Part shown: positions 1 to 7,704 of the stretch, in pieces
Layout of the letters: every line of letters begins with the position of its first letter
How positions within the stretch are numbered: the first letter of the stretch is position 1
Source of the DNA: PSRI01 sp041484195
GTDB lineage: Bacteria > Bacteroidota > Bacteroidia > Chitinophagales > Chitinophagaceae
Direction of reading: 5' to 3'
Length of the DNA stretch: 64,000 bases
Assembly: GCA_041484195.1 (NCBI GenBank)
Contig: JBGPHC010000015.1
Coordinates: 25,204 to 89,203 of the forward strand
The notes under the pieces: generated by a model
Told to the model about the DNA's origin: nothing
The model's input: only the letters and a program-made list of their open reading frames with translations
Databases searched by the model: none
Made by a program: the position numbers and the translations under genes

Positions 1-266
1 AGTCTGACCGAGCTATCCGTGCTGCAGCCGCTAACTCCTGTCTGCTTTTCATCAGCCATCAGTACTACCCACCTGTCAAAAAACAATTCCCCAAAGCCCT
101 TCACATTCGCGCCATGGGCCTTCCATTGCGGGATGAAACGATGGAGCAGCTCCCTTAATTCTAAAGCTTCTTTCGAATTGAATTCCCGGTTGCTTTGATA
201 GATCCAGACTCTGGAACTATCATCAAAATCTGCCGGCATTTTCTTACGATACTGCAAGTAATCCAT
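1..266 (-). CDS. Conserved Bacteroidota 'ABC transporter ATPase'-like protein (3' end outside the window)
   Basis: The reading frame runs on the minus strand from an ATG at 266 to the window edge, giving 88 residues (MDYLQYRKKMPADFDDSSRV and onward). The segment SGCSTDSSV near the edge and the FDDSSRVWIYQ opening match a small family often labelled 'ABC transporter ATPase' in Bacteroidota. No Walker motif is visible, so that label is probably historical and the function is unknown. In related genomes I recall this gene next to the two Fe-S genes also found here (808-1587 and 5755-7071). A -7 box at 271-278 lies only 4 bases before the ATG. The rest of the protein is missing. Confidence 0.7.
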   Translation of the reverse strand, partial: MDYLQYRKKMPADFDDSSRVWIYQSNREFNSKEALELRELLHRFIPQWKAHGANVKGFGELFFDRWVVLMADEKQTGVSGCSTDSSVR

Positions 267-270
267 TCTG

Positions 271-278
271 CAAAAATA
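271..278 (-). promoter_or_regulatory. -7 promoter box for the 1-266 gene
   Basis: On the minus strand this reads TATTTTTG, a perfect match to the Bacteroidota TAnnTTTG element. It ends 4 bases before the ATG at 266, so the transcript would be leaderless or nearly so. Confidence 0.45.
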
Positions 279-306
279 CGAATCAAATCAATCCGGGAAA
301 TGAATT

Positions 307-723
307 CTACATGCTATTGGCAGGTACCCTGTCTTTCTTCCTCTCAATCTCTACCAGAGTGGCATTCCTCATCCCATTCTTATCATATTTACCCTTCACG
401 AGGGCCTGTAAATCCAATTCTGAAAAATTTATTAACCACTCAGTATCATAATCATCCAACAAAATATCACTGAGATTCCAACCACCCATCTTGCCGCGAT
501 AAAACGAAATGACGGATTCGCCGGTTCGGGCCAATCTAAAATACCTTACTGTCCTGTTACCTTCATTATCCCGATATCTTATTTTATAGACATCTCCGAT
601 TTCAGGTTGATTAATTAATTTCCTGATACCTTCTTCCCTTTCATTATTGACGCTACGCAGATAAAAGAACAGGAAAACACCGATTCCCAGGGTCAGTAAT
701 ATGGCTCTTTTCCCGTAGCTCAT
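307..723 (-). CDS. Small membrane-anchored hypothetical protein
   Basis: A 138-residue protein that I do not recognise. Residues 8-23 (LLTLGIGVFLFFYL region) form one N-terminal membrane segment. The remaining roughly 110 residues are polar and contain alternating strands (DVYKIRYRD, RTVRYFRLA, ESVISFYRG), suggesting a small periplasmic or cytoplasmic beta domain. It lies between the 1-266 gene and the Fe-S protein gene on the same strand, with an 84-base gap to the latter. No catalytic motif is seen. Confidence 0.65.
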   Translation of the reverse strand: MSYGKRAILLTLGIGVFLFFYLRSVNNEREEGIRKLINQPEIGDVYKIRYRDNEGNRTVRYFRLARTGESVISFYRGKMGGWNLSDILLDDYDTEWLINFSELDLQALVKGKYDKNGMRNATLVEIERKKDRVPANSM

Positions 724-807
724 AGAATTTCATTTTTATGAAAATGCCATATCATGGATGGAATAAAATGCATGGAATTTATAATTGTTAAACTTAAGTG
801 CGATTGA

Positions 808-1587
808 TCAGGCCATGGACGCGGCAACCATTTCGGCAATATCCAACACCTGCACCTGCTCTTCCTTTTCATGATTCTTGACGCCATCGGTGAGCATGGT
901 ATTACAGAAAGGGCATGCGGAAGCTATTATTGAAGATCCCGTTTCAATGGCCTCGCCCGTTCTTTCCCAATTAATCCTGGTATCACCTTTTTCTTCTTCC
1001 TTGAACATTTGCGCGCCACCGGCGCCACAGCACATTCCTTTGCTGCCGCAGCGTTTCATTTCCACCAATTCTGCATCCAGCGCTTCCAGCACTTTGCGGG
1101 GCGCTTCATATATATTATTTCCACGTCCCAGGTAGCAACTGTCATGGTATGTGATCCGTCTTCCTTTGAAAGCACCACCTTCTTTCATTTTGATCTTCCC
1201 TTCGTTAATCAATTGTTGCAGAAATACCGTATGATGAATCACTTCATATTCTCCTCCCAATGCTGGATATTCGTTTTTCAGAATATTGAAACAATGAGGA
1301 CATGCGGTTACAATTTTCCTGATCTTGTATTGATTGAGCACCTGGACATTCTGGTAGGCCATCATTTGAAACATGAATTCATTCCCGGCCCTTCTGACAG
1401 GGTCACCTGTACACATCTCCTCCTTACCCAGGATGGCATATTTTATTCCGATCTTATTGAGAATAGTGGCGAATGCCTTACTGATTTTTTGGGCTCTTTG
1501 ATCAAAACTGCCTGCGCAACCAACCCAGAAAAGGATCTCCGGGCTTTCACCCCTGGTTGCTAATTCAGCCATTAAAGGAACCTCCAT
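808..1587 (-). CDS. Cysteine-rich (CCG-domain) Fe-S oxidoreductase subunit, HdrB-like
   Basis: About 260 residues in the heterodisulfide-reductase-B / glycolate-oxidase Fe-S family. Two CCG-type cysteine clusters are visible: CPHCFNIL in the first half, and CCGAGGAQM plus CPFCNTML in the second. The opening ILFWVGCAGSFDQRA is typical of Bacteroidota members. These proteins bind Fe-S clusters and pass electrons with a membrane partner, whose likely gene is at 5755-7071; the physiological donor and acceptor are unknown. The open frame reaches 1644, but a minus-strand -7 box at 1605-1612 lies inside that extension, so the start is at 1593 or 1587. I chose 1587 (MEVPLMAEL) because relatives begin in a similar way. 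Confidence 0.85.
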   Translation of the reverse strand: MEVPLMAELATRGESPEILFWVGCAGSFDQRAQKISKAFATILNKIGIKYAILGKEEMCTGDPVRRAGNEFMFQMMAYQNVQVLNQYKIRKIVTACPHCFNILKNEYPALGGEYEVIHHTVFLQQLINEGKIKMKEGGAFKGRRITYHDSCYLGRGNNIYEAPRKVLEALDAELVEMKRCGSKGMCCGAGGAQMFKEEEKGDTRINWERTGEAIETGSSIIASACPFCNTMLTDGVKNHEKEEQVQVLDIAEMVAASMA

Positions 1588-1604
1588 GAACATAGATTTA
1601 AATT

Positions 1605-1612
1605 CAAATCTA
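1605..1612 (-). promoter_or_regulatory. -7 promoter box for the CCG Fe-S protein gene
   Basis: The minus strand reads TAGATTTG (TAnnTTTG). It lies 11 to 17 bases before the two candidate ATG codons at 1593 and 1587 and argues against the longer open frame to 1644. Confidence 0.5.
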
Positions 1613-1748
1613 AGCGAAAATCGGCATTGTAGCTTTGGAGGCAATGTCTATAATTTTATATTCATTTCTTAAATCATTAGCGTTATTTTTATGAAGGAAA
1701 TATGAAGGACAGGCATTTTGCAGATAAAACCAGGTGTTCTAATTAATA

Positions 1749-2804
1749 TTGATTCGCTTGAAAATATGGATTGAACGATTGCAGCATTGGGAACGCTGGC
1801 CATTCAAATTATTGTATTTCCCGCTTTCATTTGTCTGGCTCTGGTATTGCATTCGCAGCCGGTCCCTTTGGTTTTTCAGCGCTTCGAATCCTACCATCAC
1901 CTTTGGTGGATTTGAAGGCGAGTGCAAGCGCGAGATGTATGAACAACTCCCGGAGGATTTATATCCGGCTACCTGTTATATTTCACCTGATGATTCTTTT
2001 GAAATAATCCGCGAGAAAGTGGACCGGTCGGGTATTCGCTATCCCTTGGTGGTGAAACCCGACGTGGGGATGAAGGGTCTGTTATTTCGCAAGATTGAAA
2101 GCCCGGGTGGATTGAAATCTTACCATTCGGCTATGCAGGTGGACTACCTGGTTCAGGAAATGATCAGCCTCCCCATTGAAGTGAGCGTATTTTATTACAG
2201 GTTTCCCAACCAGAACAAAGGTGTGATCACAGGATTCATCAGAAAGGAATACCTCGAAGTGACAGGAAATGGCCATTCCAGCTTACTCGAATTGATCGAA
2301 AATCATCGCAGGGCTAAGTTTCGCGTGGAGGAACTCAGGCAAAGACACCAGAATTTCCTGCACCAAATCATTCCAAAAGGTAAAATATATGTCCTTTCAT
2401 ACGCAGGTAATCATAACCGTGGTGCCCGATTTATTGATCTCGGTCACCAGATAGACGAAAGGCTGCATAGAGTATTTGATACCATCAGCGATAAAGCAAG
2501 GCATTTCTATTATGGCCGCTATGATATTAAATGCAATTCACTCGACGAACTGAAACAGGGCAAGAATTTCTATATCCTGGAATTCAATGGATGTGGTGCC
2601 GAGCCCAACCATATTTACGATTGCGATATGTCACTTTGGGAAGCATACCGGGAGATATTGCTCCATTGGAAAGTACTGTATCGGATCAGCCGGCTTAACC
2701 ACCGAAATGGGGCTCCCTATTGGTCTTTCGGCAAAGGATTTGTTTTCCTATGGCAGGCCAGGCGATATTTTAAATGGATCGAACAATTGGATACCGGCTT
2801 CTGA
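1749..2804 (+). CDS. ATP-grasp ligase, D-alanine--D-alanine ligase-like, unknown substrate
   Basis: 351 residues. An N-terminal hydrophobic stretch (about 18-42, WPFKLLYFPLSFVWLWYC) is followed by an ATP-grasp core. The nucleotide-binding strand is at YPLVVKPDVGMKG (about 100), the hinge at VDYLVQEMI (about 130), and metal-binding acidic residues at YDIKCNS and ILEFNGCGAEPNHIYD (about 256-292). These features fit a carboxylate-amine or carboxylate-thiol ligase. Annotation pipelines often call this family D-Ala-D-Ala ligase, but no cell-wall genes are nearby, so the substrate is open. The start is TTG: an in-frame stop at 1740-1742 leaves no ATG before residue 63, and the TTG-initiated N-terminus looks like the family. 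Confidence 0.75.
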   Translation: MIRLKIWIERLQHWERWPFKLLYFPLSFVWLWYCIRSRSLWFFSASNPTITFGGFEGECKREMYEQLPEDLYPATCYISPDDSFEIIREKVDRSGIRYPLVVKPDVGMKGLLFRKIESPGGLKSYHSAMQVDYLVQEMISLPIEVSVFYYRFPNQNKGVITGFIRKEYLEVTGNGHSSLLELIENHRRAKFRVEELRQRHQNFLHQIIPKGKIYVLSYAGNHNRGARFIDLGHQIDERLHRVFDTISDKARHFYYGRYDIKCNSLDELKQGKNFYILEFNGCGAEPNHIYDCDMSLWEAYREILLHWKVLYRISRLNHRNGAPYWSFGKGFVFLWQARRYFKWIEQLDTGF

Positions 2805-3028
2805 ACTATCCTTATTTTCACCCTTCCCCGGATTTTTGCTTTTCAATATATCAATCTCCCGCTTCCTGCTGGTTAAGTTTCATTTCCAAATTCTGAATCG
2901 GTTGCGGCAAAAGCAACTGGCAGCCATACTTGCAGCGTACTTACAAGTAAAATAAACCGTTCAGCCAATTTGTGTGCGGGAATGAATTGAAAGAGTATCA
3001 ATAAGCAAAATTTTAACAAAACAGAAGA

Positions 3029-3036
3029 TATATTTG
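3029..3036 (+). promoter_or_regulatory. -7 promoter box for the YceI gene
   Basis: TATATTTG matches TAnnTTTG exactly and lies 29 bases before the ATG at 3066. No clear -33 TTG at the usual spacing is seen. Confidence 0.45.
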
Positions 3037-3065
3037 AGCACTGGAATTATCAAAAAAGAAAAAAC

Positions 3066-3608
3066 ATGAGGCAAATCGTATTGGCTGTGGTCGCTATATC
3101 ATTTCAAGCCACTTTAATGGCGCAGAATTATGTTCCGGCAGACAGTGTTTCTCAAGTGAACTTCAAGATAAAGAACTTTGGCATTAGTGTAGGAGGTTCA
3201 TTCAGGGGATTGCAGGGCACGATCGTTTTCGATCCGTCCAATTTGCCTGCTTCAAGATTTGAAGTGCATGTAGATGCAGCATCGGTGAACACCGGAATTG
3301 ATATGCGTGATGAACACCTTCGCAGGGAAGAGTATTTCGACGTGAAGGATTATCCGCATATAAAATTCACATCCACAAGAATTACTCCCGGCACAAAATC
3401 AGGATGGCTGTTTATTTTCGGGAACCTGACACTGAAGAATGTGACCAAGGAAATTAATTTCCCTTTCAAAGCGAATCGAATAGGTGAAGATTATGTCTTT
3501 GAAGGAGAATTCAAGTTGAACCGGAGGGATTTTGGAGTGGGAGGGGGCAGTATGGTCATGTCGGACAATGTGACCATTTCCCTGGCTATTCATGCGAAAA
3601 AGCAATAG
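3066..3608 (+). CDS. YceI family periplasmic lipocalin-like protein
   Basis: 180 residues with a signal peptide (MRQIVLAVVAISFQATLMAQ, cleavage near residue 20). The mature part has the YceI beta-barrel pattern: SQVNFKIKNFGISVGGSFRG at the start, the central DMRDEHLRREEYFDVKDYP motif (conserved in the family just before PHIKF), and a C-terminal VTISLAIHAKK strand. YceI proteins are secreted lipocalin-like barrels that bind isoprenoid-type lipids. The role here is not known. It has its own promoter box and is monocistronic. Confidence 0.9.
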   Translation: MRQIVLAVVAISFQATLMAQNYVPADSVSQVNFKIKNFGISVGGSFRGLQGTIVFDPSNLPASRFEVHVDAASVNTGIDMRDEHLRREEYFDVKDYPHIKFTSTRITPGTKSGWLFIFGNLTLKNVTKEINFPFKANRIGEDYVFEGEFKLNRRDFGVGGGSMVMSDNVTISLAIHAKKQ

Positions 3609-3632
3609 CGTCAAAAAAATTTAATCATAAAA

Positions 3633-3854
3633 TTATTTTCCTAATTGCGATAGGTCAGTAGCGAGCCAACATTCGTATTCAAAGGAACATTCTCTTTCTT
3701 TGTCTGGAAAAAATCCTGCGACATTTTTATTTACACTCGAAGACCGGAAGGATGAATCATGTTCCTGGTACGCCTTATATTCCTTACGGGCGGGATTGAA
3801 GGCGGACAGGGCCCATGAAGAATTCAGAGGGACATTCGGATCCCTAAAATAAAT
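3633..3854 (-). pseudogene. Possible gene remnant: stop-free, protein-like stretch with no usable start
   Basis: The gap between YceI and the LysE-type gene contains a 73-codon stretch on the minus strand without stops. It reads like real protein (includes SSWALSAFNPARKEYKAYQ and ends CWLATDLSQLGK before TAA). A TAG at 3855-3857 closes the frame upstream and no ATG, GTG or TTG start is present. I cannot assign a family. It could be the C-terminal remnant of a decayed gene or chance. Confidence 0.25.
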
Positions 3855-3922
3855 CTAATTTTTCTTGTGGCGGATCATGAATTATGCATCCTGATTTGGA
3901 TATTCGCATTGGGAAAAAAGCC

Positions 3923-4567
3923 ATGAAATTATTCCGCATATTCTTTACCGGTATATTGATCAGTTTCCTGGGCACCCTGCCCCTGGGTACCCTCAATGTG
4001 GCAGCCATGCAGATTTCCGTTACGGATGGCGTTCGCCCTGCAATTTATTTTTCATTGGGTTGTATGCTGGTGGAAATAATTTATGTCCGTCTTTCCCTGG
4101 TAGCCATGGACTGGGTCAGGAAACAAAAAGCGATATTCCGATGGCTCCAGTGGATCACCCTTTTGATCATTGTTGCCCTGGCCGTTTCAAGTTTCATTGC
4201 GGCCACAAGTAAACATGCCACGGGGAATGTGATTTTGTCCGATACCCTGCCCCGCTTTTGGCTGGGAGTGGCCATGAGTGCTATCAACCCCGTTCAAATT
4301 CCTTTTTGGTTTGGATGGAGTGCCATTTTATATGCCAAAAATGTGCTAAAACCAAGAACGGATTATTACAATTCCTATATCGGTGGCATCGGCATTGGCA
4401 CTCTTATCGGGAATGCCATATTCATATTCGGAGGTCAGCTATTGGTTGACAGATTGAATACCAACCAAAAGATTCTTCACTGGGTGATTGGCATTATTTT
4501 TACCATTACCGCTTTGATACAATTGTGGAGGATGATGAGACATAAGGATGCGGTACAAAAGCTTTGA
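3923..4567 (+). CDS. LysE/RhtB-type membrane exporter
   Basis: 214 residues from the chosen start (MKLFRIFFTG), with about six hydrophobic segments: roughly 4-24, 37-57, 69-92, 108-125, 148-168 and 183-201. The opening FLGTLPLGTLNVAAMQI resembles the LysE signature GPxN-type segment, and AINPVQIPFWFGW is a typical mid-protein motif. LysE proteins export amino acids or related small molecules across the inner membrane; the substrate cannot be told. The frame extends 13 codons further (ATG 3884), but the internal ATG gives a normal length and membrane start. It ends 2 bases before the convergent hydrolase gene. Confidence 0.8.
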   Translation: MKLFRIFFTGILISFLGTLPLGTLNVAAMQISVTDGVRPAIYFSLGCMLVEIIYVRLSLVAMDWVRKQKAIFRWLQWITLLIIVALAVSSFIAATSKHATGNVILSDTLPRFWLGVAMSAINPVQIPFWFGWSAILYAKNVLKPRTDYYNSYIGGIGIGTLIGNAIFIFGGQLLVDRLNTNQKILHWVIGIIFTITALIQLWRMMRHKDAVQKL

Positions 4568-4569
4568 AT

Positions 4570-5382
4570 TTAGCGGGCTTTCAAAAAGCTGATGACAGCG
4601 TCAGAAAATTCCTTTGTCTTTGAAGCCCCGCCATGGTCTCCTGGCACTGTTGCATGAAGAGCGCCGCGTATGAGCGCCGTCAATTCCTTGGATGAACCAT
4701 TGTCCGAATCCTGGTCTCCGCTGATTACCAGAACCGGTTTGCTAACCCTGCTTAGTTCCTGCTTGCTGGTTGAGGGTTGAGATTTTTGCAGATAAGCGAG
4801 TGCCAGTTGATCGAGTCCTGAGTCTTTGACATATTTCACCATGCTGACCAATTCTGGTACGTCTTCGCCTATCAGGGCGCGATAGAACATCTTTCTCCTT
4901 GGCCAGGCCGTATCGGTGAAGTCGGCTCCCATGCCACCCAACACAGCGGCCCTGACTCTTGGATCTAAGACCAATAATCTGGAAGCAATAATAGATCCAC
5001 GGGAATAGCCCACAATGCAATATTGTTTTATACCCAGGACGCTCACAAGGCCCATGATATCTTTTGCCTCTGCGTCTTTCTCGTATGATTCCGGCTGGTG
5101 CGGTTTATCAGATAAGCCATTGCCGCGCATGTCCAATATGATTACTTTGAAGCCTCCAGTGCTCAGTTGATTATACAATTCAGTTCTCTTCCAGGAATCA
5201 CCATTCACAATGAAGCCATGTATCAACACCACCGGACTGCCCTTGCCCTTAACTTCATAGTGGATCTTCGTTCCATCGAAGGATGCATAATAGCCGGCGC
5301 TGCTGTCTTTTTGCCCGAAAGCAGAAAAGTTTAGCAGGCATAGGAGGGAACCTATTCCCCAAAAATTAAAGACTGGGTTCAT
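4570..5382 (-). CDS. Secreted alpha/beta hydrolase
   Basis: 270 residues with a signal peptide (about 1-23, ending SAFGQ). Alpha/beta-hydrolase motifs are clear: oxyanion-region HGFIVNGDSW (about 55), nucleophile elbow GYSRGS with Ser127, acid in VISGDQDSD (about 220), and catalytic His in VPGDHGGAS (about 249). Related proteins are esterases, lactonases or prolyl-peptidase-like enzymes; the substrate is unknown. It lies downstream of the cupin gene on the same strand (18-base gap), suggesting co-transcription. It converges on the LysE-type gene with a 2-base gap. Confidence 0.85.
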   Translation of the reverse strand: MNPVFNFWGIGSLLCLLNFSAFGQKDSSAGYYASFDGTKIHYEVKGKGSPVVLIHGFIVNGDSWKRTELYNQLSTGGFKVIILDMRGNGLSDKPHQPESYEKDAEAKDIMGLVSVLGIKQYCIVGYSRGSIIASRLLVLDPRVRAAVLGGMGADFTDTAWPRRKMFYRALIGEDVPELVSMVKYVKDSGLDQLALAYLQKSQPSTSKQELSRVSKPVLVISGDQDSDNGSSKELTALIRGALHATVPGDHGGASKTKEFSDAVISFLKAR

Positions 5383-5400
5383 GGAAAATATTTATTAGGA

Positions 5401-5727
5401 TTAATCTACAATGAAAAGCCTGCAACCCGGCATGGAATAAGTGCGATGTGTTTCTCCCTCACCCAAGACAATGGTCATATTCTTTCTCACCAGATAAGAT
5501 TTACCGTCATCCAACTCAATTTCCAATTCACCTTCCATGCATAGAATAATATGACCTTTCTTACACCAATGGCTGGTCTTGTATCCGGGAGAATATTCTA
5601 TCATCCGGATTCTCATATCCACAACAAGATATGCTTGTGAAGTTGCATACCCTTCGTCACCCGCAAATGCCTCTTTTGGAATGGAGGGCCAGTCAATTGA
5701 ATGAATAAGGAAAACTCCAAGATTCAT
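5401..5727 (-). CDS. DHCW-motif cupin-fold protein
   Basis: 108 residues. The central SHWCKKGHIILCMEGELEIE matches the small cupin family named for its DHWC/DHCW motif, here with Ser in place of the first Asp. A second half, VLGEGETHRTYSMPGCRLFIVD, supplies the later cupin histidine and the conserved C-terminal FIVD. These single-domain cupins probably bind a metal and a small ligand; no reaction is established. It lies just downstream (28 bases) of the Fe-S membrane protein gene and upstream of the hydrolase gene, all on the minus strand. Confidence 0.75.
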   Translation of the reverse strand: MNLGVFLIHSIDWPSIPKEAFAGDEGYATSQAYLVVDMRIRMIEYSPGYKTSHWCKKGHIILCMEGELEIELDDGKSYLVRKNMTIVLGEGETHRTYSMPGCRLFIVD

Positions 5728-5754
5728 AACCGCTTATTAATCGCACTTTACAAG

Positions 5755-7071
5755 TTACTGCTCTCTTGTCCATTCGTCCCGATCGTCGGGGCTGAATTTC
5801 CAGGGTGCAAAATTATTCTCGACATTGCTGAACATGCTATTCCATTCGGGAGGAGCACTGCTTTCCTCCATGACCAGGGTCCGTCTCAGTTCCAGGATAA
5901 TCTCAAGCGGACTGATGCTGACAGGGCACTCTTCCACGCAGGCGTTACAAGTCGTGCAGGCCCTCAGTTCTTCCACTGAAATATAGTCGTGCAGGAGGGT
6001 CCTGCCATCATCCTTGAAATTGCCATTGGCATTGATATTTCTTCCCACTTCTTCGAGCCTGTCTCTCGTATCCATCACGATCTTACGGGGCGATAATCGT
6101 TTACCCGTGGTAGTGGCAGGACAGGCTGCGCTACATCTTCCACATTCCGTGCATGAATAGGCGTCCAATAAGTTTCTCCAGCTCAGATCGAATACGTCTT
6201 TGGCCCCAAACCTTGCCGGTTCTGAGTTCCCCGATGGGGCCAGCTCGGGCCGCATGGCATACAATACTTCATTTTGAACGGCAGGCATATTCTTCATTTC
6301 TCCTTTGGGCAATAACCTGGCATAATAAGAATTGGGGAAGGCCAGGATAATATGCAGGTGCTTCGAATAGGGGAGATAATTCAGGAATGCCAGTATGCCC
6401 ACAATATGCAACCACCAGCAGCTCCTCTCCAATACAACGAGGTTGGCGCTGCTAAAACCCTGGAACAAGGCTGACAGGTTGCCGGAAACCAGAAAATTGC
6501 CGGTGATATGATCGCCGTAAATACCGAATTGCCTCTGCTGCAGGCTGATATCCCCCGAATTCATAGTGAGGAATAGCATCATCAGCAGGATCTCTGTAAT
6601 TAAGATATAATTAGCATCACTGCGTGGCCATCCATTCAGGTCCCGGCTCATGAATCTCCTTATTTTGAGTACATTCCTCCTGATCAGAAAAATCAGGCAA
6701 CCCGTCAATACCAATACGGCCAGCACTTCAAATGCATTTATCAGACCAATATATAATCCGTCGAGGGGTCGGGCAAAAAGCCTGTGTGTACCAAGGATCC
6801 CGTCCAGTATGATCTCCAGGACTTCTATGTTGATGATGATGAAACCGGCATATACAAAGAAATGCAATATGGCCACGAGGGGATTCCGGAACATCTTTTT
6901 TTGACCGAAGGCGAGCAATAACACATTCTTCCATCGCTGGTCCTTATGGTCGTTAAAGTCTTCCTTTTTACCCAGCAAAATATTCCGGCGGATGGCTTTA
7001 ACCTTTTTTGAAAACAGGACTATGGCAGCAATAACAATACAAATAAAAAGAACCTGGGAAATAATATACAT
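5755..7071 (-). CDS. Membrane-anchored 4Fe-4S dicluster oxidoreductase (HdrC/NarI-like)
   Basis: 438 residues. The N-terminal half has about five membrane segments (near 2-20, 62-84, 105-128, 150-168 and 225-245). The C-terminal half has two 4Fe-4S motifs, CTECGRCSAACPATTTGKR (about 323-341) and CTTCNACVEECP (about 382-393). This layout is typical of the membrane partner of the CCG-domain protein encoded at 808-1587. Together they would transfer electrons between the membrane and a soluble Fe-S protein. In many Bacteroidota the two genes are adjacent; here they are about 4 kb apart. The family is often labelled simply '(Fe-S)-binding protein'. Confidence 0.85.
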   Translation of the reverse strand: MYIISQVLFICIVIAAIVLFSKKVKAIRRNILLGKKEDFNDHKDQRWKNVLLLAFGQKKMFRNPLVAILHFFVYAGFIIINIEVLEIILDGILGTHRLFARPLDGLYIGLINAFEVLAVLVLTGCLIFLIRRNVLKIRRFMSRDLNGWPRSDANYILITEILLMMLFLTMNSGDISLQQRQFGIYGDHITGNFLVSGNLSALFQGFSSANLVVLERSCWWLHIVGILAFLNYLPYSKHLHIILAFPNSYYARLLPKGEMKNMPAVQNEVLYAMRPELAPSGNSEPARFGAKDVFDLSWRNLLDAYSCTECGRCSAACPATTTGKRLSPRKIVMDTRDRLEEVGRNINANGNFKDDGRTLLHDYISVEELRACTTCNACVEECPVSISPLEIILELRRTLVMEESSAPPEWNSMFSNVENNFAPWKFSPDDRDEWTREQ

Positions 7072-7136
7072 GGCCTTTTTGTTATGACACTAAGATAAGG
7101 TGATTATGATGAATTGTTTTATTCATTCATACCACT

Positions 7137-7144
7137 TAGTTTTG
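7137..7144 (+). promoter_or_regulatory. Promoter of the phosphoribosyltransferase gene
   Basis: TAGTTTTG (TAnnTTTG) at 7137-7144 with a TTG at 7114-7116, a 20-base spacing that fits the Bacteroidota -33/-7 architecture. It lies 17 bases before the ATG at 7162. Confidence 0.6.
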
Positions 7145-7161
7145 AGTTGCAAATCTGAAAG

Positions 7162-7653
7162 ATGAAGAATTTTATTCTCACGGCCGGCCTGGCTGAAAAA
7201 AAGTTGCAGCGAATGGCCTATGAAATTGCCGAACGAAATGTGGGGGAGCCCCGCCTAATCCTGGCAGGAATAAAGGATAATGGCGTGGTAATAGCGAACC
7301 AACTCAGGATCATGCTGGGTCAGATTTTCAAGGGTAGCATAGAAGTCATCGAAATCGGCCTGGAAAAAAGAAATCCAAATGAAATTATTTTGAGTGAGGA
7401 AAAAAAATTGGACCATGCGGTCGTCATCCTGGTTGACGATGTTGCTAACAGTGGCAAGACAATGGCCTATTCCCTGAAACCATTCCTGAACCATCATCCC
7501 AAAAAAATACAGACCCTTGCCTTGGTGGACAGAGCGCATAAAGACTTCCCGGTTCATACGGATTATGTGGGCCTTTCCCTGGCTACCACTTTACAGGAAC
7601 ATATTTTCGTGGAAGTTGAAGCAGGCAAAGTGAGCGGCGCATGGCTCGAGTAG
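7162..7653 (+). CDS. PRTase-fold phosphoribosyltransferase, PyrR-like
   Basis: 163 residues of a type I phosphoribosyltransferase. The PRPP-binding loop is VILVDDVANSGKTMAYSL (about 89-106), and the N-terminal LAGIKDNGVVIANQL carries the PPi-loop region. Length and layout resemble PyrR / uracil or hypoxanthine phosphoribosyltransferases. No pyr operon and no PyrR-type RNA site are nearby, so a regulatory role cannot be claimed; purine or pyrimidine salvage is equally likely. It has a well-formed promoter of its own. Confidence 0.75.
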   Translation: MKNFILTAGLAEKKLQRMAYEIAERNVGEPRLILAGIKDNGVVIANQLRIMLGQIFKGSIEVIEIGLEKRNPNEIILSEEKKLDHAVVILVDDVANSGKTMAYSLKPFLNHHPKKIQTLALVDRAHKDFPVHTDYVGLSLATTLQEHIFVEVEAGKVSGAWLE

Positions 7654-7704
7654 CGCCGACATTGCGTTTGGGATCACAGAACGAGGTCCAATTATTTTGC
7701 AATC

